Assembly (NCBI GenBank): GCA_014218235.1
Contig: CM024766.1
Location: 21,425,346-21,489,345, forward strand
DNA: 64,000 nucleotides
Origin: Colocasia esculenta
Taxonomy: Eukaryota; Streptophyta; Magnoliopsida; Alismatales; Araceae
Reading direction: 5' to 3'
The position numbers were made by a program, and so were the translations under genes. This document shows positions 21,898-34,205 of this stretch, one piece after another (the first letter of the stretch is position 1; every line of letters starts with the position of its first letter). Under the pieces are notes generated by a model, which saw only the letters and a list, made by a program, of their open reading frames with translations, was not told the DNA's origin and searched no databases.

Positions 21898-24800
21898 CTA
21901 CTCAAACAAAAGGGGATACTTCTTCTTCATCGCATCCTCAAGCTCCCACGTAGCCTCCTCACGTGAGAAGTTCCGCCATAGAACTTTCACCGACGCGATA
22001 CTCTTGTTCCAGAGATGCTGAACCTTCCGGTCAAGAATGGCTACGGGTTGCTCGACATACGAAAGATCTGGCTGGATCTCCACTGGCTCATGACTAATCA
22101 CATGAGACGGATCTCGGACATACTTCCTGAGCATAGATACGTGGAATACCGGGTGAACGCTAGCCAAAGCCGGGGGTAATGCTAGCTCGTACGCCACGTT
22201 GCCTAAACGTCTGAGAATCTCATATGGGCCAATGAATCTAGGGCTTAGCTTGCTATGCCTGCCAAATCTGACAACACTTCGAGTAGGCGATATCTTCAAG
22301 AAGACATGATCGCCAACCTCGAACTCCAAATCCTTTCTTCTGTTGTCGGCATAACTCTTCTGCCTATCCTGTGCCGCAACAAGCCTTTTCCTGATAAGCT
22401 GAATCTTATCCGAAGTTTCCTGAACTAACTCCGGTCCGATCAACTGCCTATCACCAGTCTCCTCCCAACATAAAGGAGATCTGCAGGGCCTACCATACAA
22501 CGCCTCGAATGGAGCCATTCCAATACTAGCATGAAAGCTGTTGTTGTATGCGAACTCCACAAGAGGTAAATGACGCTCCCAATCATCCTTCCAATCCAGA
22601 ACACACGCAATCAACATGTCCTCGAGCGTCTGGATAGTCCTCTCGGACTGTCCATCGGTCTGGGGATGAAACGCCGAACTGAGCTTAAGCTCCGAACCTA
22701 ACGCATCCTGAAGACCCTTCCACAATCTCGAAGTAAATCTCGGATCTCGATCCGAAATGATCGACTTCGGCACACCATGCAATCTAATGATACTGCTAAC
22801 ATACAATCTAGCTAAACTCTCTACTGACTGTTTCTTCTTCATAGGCAAGAAGTGAGCAGTCTTCGAGAATCTATCTACAACTACCCAAATCGAGTCATTG
22901 CCCCTTCTAGATCGAGGCAAACTCGATACGAAATCCATAGTGACAGCTTCCCACTTCCATACGGGGATATCCATCCTCTGCATAAGGCCGGATGGTCGCT
23001 GCCGCTCGGCTTTCACTTGCTGACATACTAGACATCTAGACACATAATCCGCAACATCCTTCTTCATGCCGGACCACCAAAATAATCTCTTCAGGTCTTG
23101 ATACATCTTAGTGTTACCCGGATGAATAGAGAATCGCGATCTATGAGCCTCCGCTAACACGTGCTCACGGACATCTACTACACTAGGGACACAAACACGG
23201 TGCTGAAATCTAATCACACCGTCCTCATCACGAGCAATGCCCGCCTTACCCACTAACTCTAACAATCTAGGATCGGCTTTCTGCTGCTCAATCACCTCAT
23301 CCAAGACTGAGGATCTAAGGGATAGCTGAGCTACAAAAGCCTGACACAACGATGGCTCTAACTCGGTCATAGAGCACGCTGCATCCTCCAACATCTTCCA
23401 ATCCTGCTGGAGCGAAGACCTCTTTCTACTAAGAGCATCCGCTACGACATTCGCCTTTCCAGGATGATACTGAAGGTCGAAGTCATAGTCCTTCAAGAAC
23501 TCAATCCATCTTCTCTGCCTCAGGTTTAATTCCTTTTGGGAGAAAAGATACCTCAAGCTCTTGTGGTCGGTAAACACCTCAAATCTGACACCATAAAGAT
23601 AGTGCCTCCAGATCTTTAGTGCATGGACCACAGCTGCTAGCTCTAAATCATGAGTTGGATAGTTCCTCTCATGCTCCTTCAACTGACGAGAAGCATAAGC
23701 CACTACCCTCTCTCGCTGCATGAGTACACAGCCTAAACCAATCTGAGATGCATCCGTATAAATGGCAAAGCCCTCTAAACCACTAGGCAATACCAATACC
23801 GGAGTAGAAGTAAGCTTAGCCTTCAATAGCTGAAAGCTGCGCTCACATGCCTCAGACCATACAAACTTCTCACCCTTTCTGGTCAGCTTTGTCAAAGGGG
23901 CGGCGATGGATGAGAAACCCTCAATGAATCGCCGATAGTATCCAGCTAACCCAAGGAAACTACAAATCTCCGAAGGGGTCCTGGGAATCTCCCAATCCAT
24001 AACTGCTTGGACTTTTGCTGGATCAACTGCAACACCAGCGTCGGAGATAACATGCCCGAGAAAGTGAACCTCGCGCAACCAGAACTCGCACTTGCTGTAC
24101 TTCGCATACAGCTTGTGCTCACGGAGAACCTCTAAGACTAACCTCAAATGCTGACGATGTGTGGCCTCATCCGGAGAATAGACCAACACGTCATCAATAA
24201 ACACAACAACAAAGCTATCTAAATACGGACTAAACACCCGGTTCATGAGATCCATGAACGCTGCAGGGGCGTTGGTCAATCCGAAGGGAAGAACCAAAAA
24301 CTCATAATGTCCATAACGGGATCTAAATGCCGTCTTGGACACATCCTCACTCCTAATCCGAAGCTGATGATAACCAGATCGCAAGTCAATCTTGGAAAAG
24401 ACTGATGCATCCTGCAACTGGTCAAACAGATCATCAATCCGAGGTAAGGGATACCTGTTCTTCACAGTCACCTGGTTTAGCTTTCTATAATCAATGCACA
24501 ACCGAAGTGACCCGTCTTTCTTCTTGACGAATAATACAGGTGCGCCCCAAGGGGAAACGCTAGGGCGAATGAATCCCTTATCGAGCAATTCTTGCAATTG
24601 CTTCCTCAACTCGGCTAATTCTGCAGGCGCCATCCGATATGGGGCCTTCGAGATAGGAGAGGTGCCTGGAAGCAACTCTATAGTGAACTCTATCTCCCTA
24701 TCCGGTGGCAATCCAGACAAGTCATCGGGAAAGACATCTGGAAAATCCTGCACCACATCGATCTCCGCAAGAGTCCGTGACGAACTAGCATCGGGTACTA

Positions 24801-26599
24801 GCATAACGCTGGCAAGAAATGTGTCACAGCCCTTGTTCACCATGCGCATTGCCTTCATGGCAGAGATAACTAACTTTCCCGCTAAGTTCTTTGGCAAGGG
24901 ATGAGAGAACTCGTCCTCGCCAGGAATGCGGAAAACAATCTTCTTCCTACGACAATCCACTAACGCATAATGCTCCTCTAGCCAATCCAGACCAAGAATA
25001 CAATCATAGTCCTTCATCTTTAGCAAGAAGAAACACCCATCTAGGAATCTATCCTCAATGCACACAGGTAACGACGGAATGTACTTCCTAGTCGATATCG
25101 TACCCGCAGGGGTGTGCACAGACAAAGGGACCTCTAACTCCTCAGACTCTATGCCTGACTCTAGGGCTAACTGCCTAGCGAACCGCTCGGAAATGAACGA
25201 GTGAGTAGCACCCGTATCAAACAAAACCCGAGCGTGCACACCGAAAAGCAAAACCGTACCTTCGGTGACATGCTCCGCCTGCTCGGCGTCCTCACGGGCT
25301 AATGCAAACACTCGAGCTGGGGCTCGAGGCCTTCCGAGTCGTCCTGTAGCTGGCGCGGCTGCCGCTACTGCTGGTACTGGCGCTCCTCGCTGAGCTCCCT
25401 GCTGAAGCCTTGGGCAGTCCTTGATCTTATGGTCGCTGCTCCCACACTTTAGGCATCTACCCGCTACTAACCAACACTCGGACCCACCATGTGTCTTCCC
25501 ACAATGGGGACACTCTTTCTTCGCACCGGGGGAACGTACAGAGGGTACCTGATAGTTGCTGGCTGTCGTTGGTTTCTGCGGTGTCTGGTACACCGTCTTC
25601 CTCTTATCTTGCCGCTGGAATGACGCTGCCGGCCTCTTCTGCGAAGCCTTCTTCTCCTCCAGATATTGTTCCATTTCTCCCTCCTGTCTACAGGCTGCGC
25701 TGAGGGCCTCGTCTAGCGTGCGGTGGTCGAACGCCACGAGCCTCGTCCTCAGTGATGGTTTGAGACCCATCACGAATTTCTTGGTCTTCCTGCGCTCATC
25801 TTCTACTATATGCGGTGCATATTTAGAAAGTTCAGAAAACCTTGCCTCGTATTCCAAGACGGTCATTGATCCTTCCGTCAGGGAGAGGAATTCTTGCTCC
25901 ATCTTGTCCTGGATGTGCTCTGGGACGAACTTGGCTCAGAAGAGCCTCACGAACGCGTCCCATGCCACATCTACTGCTCCGTCCTCGAAGCACGTACGCA
26001 GTAGGGAGGACCACCATACATCAGCTCTCTCCTGCAACACACCTTCATAAGCACCGACTAATAAATCTAACTTAACAAGCAACATACAAGCATAAACTAA
26101 AGCATACCTGTAGCATGTAGGTGGCTAAGGTCACCTTGTCCTCATCAGGACACCTGATAGCTCGGAAGATTTTCTCCGTCTCCCTCATCCAGCTTTCTGC
26201 CAATAGCGGATCACTCTCCCCCTTAAAAGAGGGTGGGGTCATCCTCTTGAATCGCTCCATGATGGAAGATCCACCATGGTCCTGAGCTGGGGCCTGAGCC
26301 TGCTACATTAAACAACAAGCAATATACAATAAACACAATATCATACAATTCAAATAGCAGACTACTTAGTTATTTCATTATTTTACCTGGGCCTCCAACT
26401 GGGCCTGGAGTGCTGCCTGGGTGTGGGCCTGCGTCTGCATGGCTTGCACCAGACCTTGCATGAAGACTCCATAATCCACTGGCGGCGGTGGGGGAAGCAC
26501 AGGGCCTCGCGGTGCTGGGGCCTGTTGCTCCGCCTGATCATCACGCCTCTGCTCGTCGTCGCGAGCTGGGGCACCTCCACGTCGTCCACGGGAAGCCAT
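21898..26599 (-). CDS. gag-pol: Ty3-1 Gag-Pol polyprotein with two gag introns and one stop codon
   Basis: Exon 1 (26599-26387, 71 codons, start MASRGRRGG), exon 2 (26302-26108) and exon 3 (26031-21898) join in phase 0 to a polyprotein of about 1,513 codons. The sole lesion is a TGA at 25936-25938, where Ty3-2 has CGG (Arg), as expected from C-to-T change. The 1,334-residue frame from 25902 holds: gag end; zinc knuckles CPHCGKTHGGSEC and CLKCGSSDHKIKDC (about 130-165); protease LFDTGATHSFIS (about 228); RT about 420-600 with VFIDDVLVYS (about 567); RNase H about 690-810 (YTDAS, NVVADALSR); integrase with an HHCC domain (about 930-975) and a DDE core (MDFVSSLPRS, ISDRDPRFTS, DGQSERT); and a C-terminal chromodomain (about 1275-1334, SIASVKVLWRNFSREEATWE). 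It makes particle, protease, polymerase and integrase. The chromodomain is known to guide integration to chromatin marks. Confidence 0.93.
26032..26107 (-). other. Putative gag intron 2 of Ty3-1
   Basis: 76 nt, GTATGC...GTTGCAG on the minus strand, AT-rich. It separates the codons ...ATGCTACAG and GAGAGAGCT in phase 0. Element Ty3-2 has a diverged intron at the same place (51796-51875). No splicing data are available; inferred from frame, borders and conservation. Confidence 0.72.
26300..26386 (-). other. Putative gag intron 1 of Ty3-1
   Basis: 84 or 87 nt, GTAAAATAATG...TTTAATGTAG(CAG) on the minus strand. Either acceptor keeps phase 0. Unspliced RNA would stop two codons after exon 1. The matching intron in Ty3-2 is at 52077-52164. 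Confidence 0.72.
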
Positions 26600-26765
26600 G
26601 GCTGTAAAAAAATTTCAGCCACCATTAGAGCTAGGTTACTAAGTTTTTCTAACCATTTTCTTATCTATTTTTCACTTCTCATTAGTGTTTTCTACACATG
26701 TGGACATACTTAGCATGCAATGGGGATGATGACTTAGTTATATTCATGTGTAATCTCAACCGGTC

Positions 26766-26777
26766 TCTCTGATACCA
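26766..26777 (-). promoter_or_regulatory. Primer-binding site of Ty3-1
   Basis: TGGTATCAGAGA on the minus strand, a few bases after the LTR end; initiator-Met tRNA type. Confidence 0.85.
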
Positions 26778-26782
26778 ATCTC

Positions 26783-29700
26783 TGTGACGGCCCTCGTTAC
26801 ACCGGTACGGTTATACCAACCCACGTCGGTATAGTGAGAGTCCTGCCACAGTGGGACATTTACCCAACGATACAAACAGCTGAGATACACGCGAATATAC
26901 AACAGAGTAGCGGAAGTAAAAGAGAACTATCTCCATTCATTCATCATCCACATTAAACATACATGCAGTTTACAATTTTGCAAAAAGGAACTAAAAATCC
27001 ACATGATTTAAATTGCTGAAATTAAATACAAATGTCCACATAATACATCCTTTTCATGATAATTCTAGTACAATGTTCAAGTACATACTAAGGAACACAC
27101 AAATCACAAGGAAACTCCAACTAGCTAGTCTCCGCGCTCGGAGTCCGTCTCCTCCAACGGTGCCGTGTCACCAACTATACCTGTACGTCGAAGCAAGGAG
27201 TGAGTCCAGGGACTCAGCAAGAAACACTATTCATGATATACACGTACAAGTCCTAGTGGTTTCTACATGCACATTTACAATTTGCAACACATAGCATGCT
27301 AGTGAATTCAAGTTTTCAACCTGTCATGAAAGTTCTACAATTTTATACACAACTCATGCTTTCAGATTTTAAAATAAAATCCACCTATCACATGGTCTCT
27401 ATTCAATTTACTCATGAACTTTACTCTTTTAAAGAATCAAACATAAGAGCTATCAACATGAACAATTTACATGCATGAAAGGGGAACACAATTTGCATGG
27501 ATTCCCCATCTTCTTAAAAACATACACAACCTTTTCTCATGCTTTAGATTGCTGATTTCACATGATTCAATGGCCATAAAACTACACATGAAAGCTACAA
27601 CGTTGCTGTAAACATATCATATGAACAATCCATCATGCTATTTGCACACATATTCATTAGTTGTCCCTACCATGGATTCTAAACATTTTGCACACATAAA
27701 CATGAGAATAATAACATGCATTTTCTGAATTCACATGGTTTCAGATTTAGTCTCACATGGGTTTCAATGACACATTTACACATCTAGAATTTCACATTTT
27801 TCTTTACACTAATTTCCTCTTTTCACATGGTTACACTTTACACGTACACATTCACATTGTCACTTACACATTTACACATGGTCACATACACATTTCACAT
27901 TACACTTTACACATATTTAGGTGCCGTGACACATAGTCCAAACCACCAAAGAAGGACATATACACATCACATTACACATAGACGCCATCTAGGCAATACA
28001 ATGGCGACTCTTGGACTTCGCAGACCGGGAGAACAAGTCTCCACCCCAACCAGTGGTACTTGTCCACCTCCAGGATTTCCCCCTAATGCCCTTAGGGTCA
28101 CTTAACACAATGAACTTTCTCAGGGGGACTTTTCCCTGATACGGCTCCACTGCCTTCTCGGAAGCAGTATCACATTGGCACAGTTACACATTTACACATT
28201 TACCGTTTTACACTTGGTTTTACACATAACACTTCACCTCATTCACTTTCTCACTCACATGAACACCTCTATTTTTCCTAACATGGTACTACAGAATTTC
28301 AAGGTTTTAACACACAGTAAACACACTAATCATGCTGGGTTTAAACCAAATCTAATCACATTACGATCATATGCACGAATTATCACATTTCACAAGCAAA
28401 ACACATAACTTTTTATTTATTGATCCAAAAGACCTGAAATGTTAACCACTTGCTGTTTTCGGGTTCATGATCACACTCCCAAATTTTCAGATTTTTCTGA
28501 GCTACATAGAATTTACAGAAAATAAAACGCCTAATTAGCATGCTATTAACAACTTAAGTTAACATGGGTCTAACACATTTGCAATTTAGCCACTTGCTGT
28601 TTAAACATAAGTTATTTACATATGCATGAATTAAGGATACAAAATTACCCTAATTCATACATCTATGAATTGAACCCTACAACCCATTCTTGCATGCTTT
28701 TATTTTACCGAACTAAATTTATTTGCAAATTACTCAAGCATGGATAACTTACTAAAATTTGCAAACACATATGCTGACCCACTGATCTTCATGATTAGAC
28801 CAAAACCAAGGCATTCATACTAATTCAAATCATGGTCAAGGAAGTGCAAGATTATTTATAAGTCATGCTCACAATTTTAAAAGATACCATTATGCCACAT
28901 TCACCATCACACCACATTCATCCACACACCACAATGCACAATATACATAGAGTATAAGGTTTACCATATATCCTCATCGCATAAAACATACCGAAATTAA
29001 TGTATAAGAGGGACAGAACAGCTCACTGTTCTTGTCCAGAAGAACTCGGCGGCGGTCTCTGGCCGCTGACTCAGGGTCAGCGGCATGGTCGATGGACGCC
29101 AAGAAGAAACTGGGCGTCCACAGACCTTGCCGTCGAATCAGGTCTGTGCAGAAACACAGACCCGAGCTCTGAAACTTGGGTGAATTGGAGGGTCTAGGAC
29201 TCGAGGAAAATTCCATAAAAATAACAAAACCCACCTAGACTCATACGGGGACACCATAGATAGGTCACTTGCCTTTAGAAATTTCCTCCAAGGGATTTAT
29301 GGCTCGGTGAAGACCTCCTTGGGCAGTTCCAAGAAGTTGCAGAAACGCCCTCTAGATCGCCTTCCTCCGGGCTCCTGGGTGATCTCCACGCCGAGGGGAT
29401 GATGGGGAAGCCTTCTCCTTTGCTCCAGCTTCCTCCTTGTCGCAGTAGATCTCCAGATCAAGCTCCAAGGGATCGGATTTGAGGGTGCTAAAATGGGTTT
29501 TTCTCACAGGCTTCTCTAGGGTTTTTCTCTCTCACTTCTCTCCTCTTGCAAGGGTGAAGGGAAAGAGTGGGAGAGTCCAATTCGGGTTCAGGATTAAGGA
29601 GAGCCCCTCACCCACTCACCATGCTGATTTGACAACCTTAGAGCCGTTGGGGGACATCCCCCAATGGTGGCCATGCCTTGTTTCAGAAGCTTGCAGCTCT

Positions 29701-30057
29701 GCTGCGCATGCAGGCCAGAGAAGTTGGCGTCCATATCGCTGGACGCCGGGGTGAGTGTTGGTGTCCATGTCTGGACGCTGACACCACCTAAACGGCCTGG
29801 GCTTGACGCCAAGGTGCATTCAGCCAGAACCCTAAATTATGCAGAAAACCATGCATACCAAGCTTATATACATGCAATATGTACATGGTATTGTATCCAT
29901 ACTATCATCACGCAATACATACATTATTTATGTTTAATATAAACACATGCACACGTAATTATACTAATTAATGCGTACGTAAATATGTACATACATACAC
30001 AAGCACAATCTACACACATAGATACGAATAATACGACGGAAATTCGAGGGTCTTACA
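26783..30057 (-). repeat. Ty3-1 5' LTR (complete form)
   Basis: 3,275 bp. It contains the block at about 29252-29738 missing from the 3' LTR; an equivalent block is present in the Ty3-2 LTR (about 37260-37740). It carries inverted GGACGCC/GGCGTCC motifs (for example 29094 and 29113). Confidence 0.93.
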
Positions 30058-30062
30058 CTATA

Positions 30063-30379
30063 AAAGGAATCGTTCTGAGATCGATTTCTTAACAAATCGT
30101 TATGGCCACTTAGCGAAGTCGTTGTAGCACTTTTCGAAAAAAAAATCAATTAAAATAAAATCGTTGTAGCGCTTATTAGTTTTGGCACTTAAACTGAAAT
30201 CGATGTATATTGATTAAGCATCGATTTTATCATTTTAGTGCGCCATATTGCATCAATGTGAGACTCAACATTTTGCTATGAGATTGATGCGACACAGATG
30301 AAACAAAATACTCAATTTAAGTTACAACATAAATTTTATTATCACCAAAATACAAGAACAAATAGAGAGTGGTTCAACA
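30063..30379 (-). repeat. Element C 5' LTR, remaining part
   Basis: Resumes AAAAGGAATCGTTCTGAG after the Ty3-1 target duplication and runs to GGTTCAACA. It is colinear with about 14730-15163. Confidence 0.88.
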
Positions 30380-30861
30380 GGTCTGAGAGAGTGAGTTCAT
30401 TCAAGTTTATCTGGTGTCTCTCAGACTTCACCTCAGATCAAGCACTGTCTATAAGCTTGCTCTTTGGGCCCTCCTCTTTCAACAAGATCTTTGTGGGTAT
30501 TCCTCTTCGGGTGTGAAGAGAAGACCTATTGAATCAGGTGGTGTAATTCCTCTTCTGGTAGAGAAGAGAAGGCCAGCTGTTGCTGGATGTGTAAGTGTCC
30601 ATAAGGTGGACTATACCCTTCTTTAGTGGAAACCCAAGCTGTTACTTGGGGCTGGACGTAGGACTCCTTGGGATAGGAGGTCCGAACCATGATAAAAATC
30701 GCTTGCTGTTTGTGTGATTACTTTTTCATCTTCATTATCAATAACTCTAACTATCGAACTTAGTGTTTTCTGTCTAGTTTATTTTATTTATAGGAATTTC
30801 TACTAATAGATTTTTTAAGCAATCCATTGACCCCCCCTCTGGGCTTGCTATCTGGGCAACA
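30380..30861 (+). repeat. Element D 5' LTR, right part
   Basis: Begins with the duplicated GGTCT and ends CTGGGCAACA. It contains CTGGACGTAGG...GGTCCGAACCATG (about 30651-30700), the block common to the copia LTRs here. Confidence 0.8.
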
Positions 30862-30876
30862 AGTGGTATTAGAGCC
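30862..30876 (+). promoter_or_regulatory. Primer-binding site of element D
   Basis: AGTGGTATTAGAGCC directly after the LTR; initiator-Met tRNA type with one mismatch. Confidence 0.85.
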
Positions 30877-30922
30877 AAGTCTCTTCAAGAAGAAGATCTC
30901 ACGATCTTAAGAGCAAAAATAA

Positions 30923-32706
30923 ATGGCAGCTCAAGGTTATGCTGAAGGTCAATTCGTCAACAGACCTCCTCTATTTGTTGGTGAAGATTACAACTATTGG
31001 AAGACTCGAATGGAGTTCTTTCTTCAAGGTCTCGATTTCTAGCTTTGGTCAATCATTGAAGAAAGAGACCACATGGTACTCAACAACAGAGAAGACTAGA
31101 CAGATGATGACAAGAAGAAAATATCCCTAAATAGCAAAGCTAAAAGTATATTGTGCTGTGCGCTCAACAAGAAAGAATTCAATAGGATTTCTGCATGCAA
31201 GTCAGCAATGGAAATGTGGGAAAAGCTCAGAATCACATATGAAGGAACTAACAAGGTAAAGGAAATAAGAATAGACATCCTGGTGGCTCAGTATGAAAGA
31301 TTCCAAATGCGGTCAAGAGAGTCCATCACCCAAATGTACAGTAGATTTATAGATATCACCAATAGTTTGGCTGGGCTCAGAAAAATTTATGAAATTGGAG
31401 ACATGGTGAAAAAAATATTATGATCTCTACCAACCTCATGGATCCAAAGGTGACAGCCATAGAAGAAGCCAACGACCACAGAAAAATGTCACTTGAAAAG
31501 CTCATTGGGTCATTAATGGCTCATGAGATAAATATGGAAAGGCTTGGAGAATCCTCCAGCATGACGAAACATAGCAATGCTTTAAGGGCTACAGAAGGTA
31601 GTTCTGAGGGCGAGTCAGAAAGTGAAAGACGTGATGAAGGCAGTGAAGATGAAGAAGCCTTTCTCTCCAGAAGATTGCAGCGCATTCTAGCCAAGAAGGA
31701 ATACTAGTCAGGAAGAAGATACTTCAAGAAAGGTAAAGACTTTAAAAGACCTAAAGGCAACGATGTTAGGAAACCAGAACTGATATGCTGTGAGTGCAAG
31801 AAGCCTGAACACATCAAAGCCGAGTGTCCTAAATTAAAGTAAACTGAGTTCAAGAAGAAGGACAACTCAAAGAAATTCAAAATATATAAGAAGAAGGCCA
31901 TGGCTGCTGCATGGAACAACGAGAGTGACTCAGATAGTGAGTCAAGCTACAGCAGTGAAGAAGAAGAAAAGGCCAACTTGGCCTTCATGGCAAATGTTGA
32001 TGAAAAGGTAACTTCAGACTCATCTTTTACTTCTTGTAATGAATCTGATTCAGATAGTCTAGAAGATGCGCTTAACGAATTGTAAAGTAAGTATAAAGTT
32101 GTTTGTAAGGTTTTAAAAACAACCAAGAAAAATTATGCATGTTTGGAAATTACCAACTCAGATTTAAAATCTGAAACTGAACAACTAGAGAAACAAATTT
32201 CTGAACCTAAAAGAAGAAATGAACTGCTATGTGAAGATATTAAAATTAAGAATGAAAAGATATTAAACTTAGAAGATTAGGAATCAGTAAGTAAACTTAA
32301 AAGTGAAATTAGCACACTAACAAAAGATAATGAATATCTGATGGCTACAGTTGAAAAATTTACCAATGGTAAATAATCTCTAATATTAAAAGGAGCAAGA
32401 AGACCAGGTAAGAAAAAGTATGGGTTAGGATACACTCCACCAGACAACGAAGAAACTGTAATTTATCTAAAAATTTATCCAACTCCAAAATTCATAGCTG
32501 AACAAAATCCTAATCATAAAGTAAATAAAAATAAAACTATAAGTCAAGTAGGATAATAAACAATATTCCTTGTTGCACACACTGTAGCAAATTAGGTCAC
32601 ACTAAAATAACTTGCACAACCAAACGCCTAAAATGGATTCCCAAAAGAAACCATGAAGAAACTAACCAACCAGGACCCAAAAGAACTTGGTTACCTAAAT
32701 CTCATT
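30923..32706 (+). pseudogene. Copia gag of element D
   Basis: Starts MAAQGYAEGQFVNRPPLFVG, the same N-terminus as the gag of element C. The UBN2-type region follows (ILCCALNKKEFNRISACKSA, ITYEGTNKVKEIRIDIL, MYSRFIDITNSLAGL), broken by stops near 31040, 31096, 31420 and 31705. A CCHC-like knuckle CCECKKPEHIKAEC (about 31790; the conserved Gly is replaced by Glu), an acidic/Ser segment and a decayed coiled coil (about 32090-32370) come next. A second knuckle CTHCSKLGHTKITC and GPKRTWLPKSH end it at about 32706. Not translatable today. Confidence 0.8.
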
Positions 32707-34205
32707 GACTTATTGTAGGGAAGCCTTAGAGCATCAAAGTGGTACCTTTACAGTGGGTGCTCAAGGTATATGACAGGTAACAAGAAATTATTCTCTCATA
32801 TCAAAGATGAAGAAGGCACAGTTACCTATGGCGATAATGGAAAAGGGTCAGTAATTGGATGTGGATATATTGGAAGTCAAGATAAAATCCTCATAGAAGA
32901 TGTTCTGTGTGTCAAAGGACTCAAGCACAACTTAATAAGCATTAGTCAATTATGTGACAAGGGTCACCAAATCAACTTTTAAGAATCCAAGTGTCTGATA
33001 ATCAAAGGTGATGCAATTATCTTCGAAGCCAGCAGAGAAAAGAACTTATATGTACTACATCTAGAGGAACTCAAAGATCAAGATGTTGGTCTAGCATCAA
33101 GCAAAGATCAGAATGCAGAGTTATCGCACAGAAGGTTAGGTCACTACAATTTGGATGGAATAAGAAAGATTATTAAACATGATCTAGTAGAAGGACTACC
33201 AAAGATAAACACAAGGTTATATAGAATTTGTGAACCTTGTGCAAAAGGGAAGCATGCAAAATCCTCCTTCAAATCAAAGATAGTGGTCACTACTTCCAAA
33301 CCACTAGAACTATTACATATGGATCTGTTTGGACCAATGAGAACCACCAGCCTGAGAGGAAAGAACTTTGGATTTGTAATAGTCGATGATTTTTCAAGAT
33401 TCACATGGGTATCATTTTTGGAGCATGAAGATGACACATTTGATAGTTTTGTGAAGTTCAGTAGAGTAGTTCAAAAGGATAAGAAGTTCATCATCATTGG
33501 CATTCGTTCAGATCATGGAGGAGAATTCCAAAATGAGAGATTTACAGATTTCTCAGCACCTAGAACACCACAACAAAATGGAGTAGCTAAAAGGAAGAAT
33601 AGAACTTTGTTGGATATGACTAGAACCATGCTATCCGAATAGAATCTTCCAAGATACTTCTTGGCAGAAGCTATAAATACAACATGTTATATCATAAATA
33701 GAATCATGATCAGGCCAATCCTGAAGAAGACTACATATGAGCTGTACAAGCAAAGGAATCCCAGGATCAACCACCTCAGAACGTTTGGATGTCCATGCTT
33801 CATTCACAACAATGATAAAAGAGATATAGGTAAGTTGGATCCCAAATCCGATGAAGGGATCTTTATGGGGTACACTTCTAAACCTTAAGGCTATAGAGTT
33901 TTTAACAAAAGAAGTCTATTAATTGAGCAAACTGTTCATGTTATTTTTGACGAGTCTAACCCTTCCTTGAAGAAGGAAGTCGATAGTGATGATGAAAAGG
34001 CAGAAAATCTCTCAAAGAAACTGAAGGAAACAACTATCAAAGATGGTGAAGATCCACCCTTAGAAGAACTACAACAAAAATATATTATCCATAATGATCT
34101 TCCAAAGGAATGGAGGTACAAAAAGGATCATCCTACTGACAACATCATTAGAGATCCATCGGTTGGGGTAACAACAAGAGGTAATGTTATTCCTTGTGAT
34201 TTGTT
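32707..34205 (+). pseudogene. Copia protease and integrase of element D
   Basis: The protease begins near WYLYSGCSRYMTGN (about 32740). The catalytic Asp of the usual DSG is Tyr here (32749-32751). A gag-pre-integrase segment (HRRLGHYNLDGIRKI, about 33125) precedes the integrase core: HMDLFGP, VIVDDFSRFTWVSF, IRSDHGGEF. QQNGVAKRKNR carries Lys where the catalytic Glu is expected. Stops occur at about 33642 and 33889. The C-terminal part reaches FGCPCFIHN and a charged tail, then GVTTRGNVIPCDLF and a stop at 34209. RT and RNase H are missing. Confidence 0.82.

Larger units (their letters stand above)
19063..30057 (-). mobile_element. Tekay/Del chromovirus Ty3-1 (near-intact)
   Basis: 10,995 bp, with LTRs 19063-21852 and 26783-30057, PBS, gag-pol and PPT. 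A perfect CTATA target duplication flanks it (19058-19062 and 30058-30062). The empty site is visible in the other LTR of element C (GGCTATAAAAGGAATCG at about 14724). The C-terminal chromodomain and the Gag-Pr-RT-RH-IN order place it in the chromovirus branch, Tekay/Del type by LTR length and polyprotein style. LTR similarity and a single nonsense codon indicate a recent insertion. Confidence 0.93.
14224..30379 (-). mobile_element. Copia element C (gag only, minus strand; contains Ty3-1)
   Basis: Left LTR 14224-15163 (the 3' LTR) and right LTR 17397-19062 plus 30063-30379 (the 5' LTR, split by Ty3-1). PPT at 15164, PBS at 17383. The flanks GGTCG (14219-14223) and GGTCT (30380-30384) form a target duplication with one change. 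The interior of about 2.2 kb encodes gag only. It lies within the LTR of element D, whose sequence continues across it. Confidence 0.85.
12693..34205 (+). mobile_element. Copia element D (decayed; interrupted by element C)
   Basis: 5' LTR 12693-14223 plus 30385-30861, PBS at 30862, gag from 30923, protease and integrase to about 34200. RT, RNase H and the 3' LTR are not present before the LINE at 34200. It is colinear with autonomous Ty1/copia order (gag, protease, integrase). Many stops show it is old. The LTR start TGATGATCAGTCCATC resembles that of element E (TGATGAATAGTCTATC on the minus strand). Confidence 0.75.
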
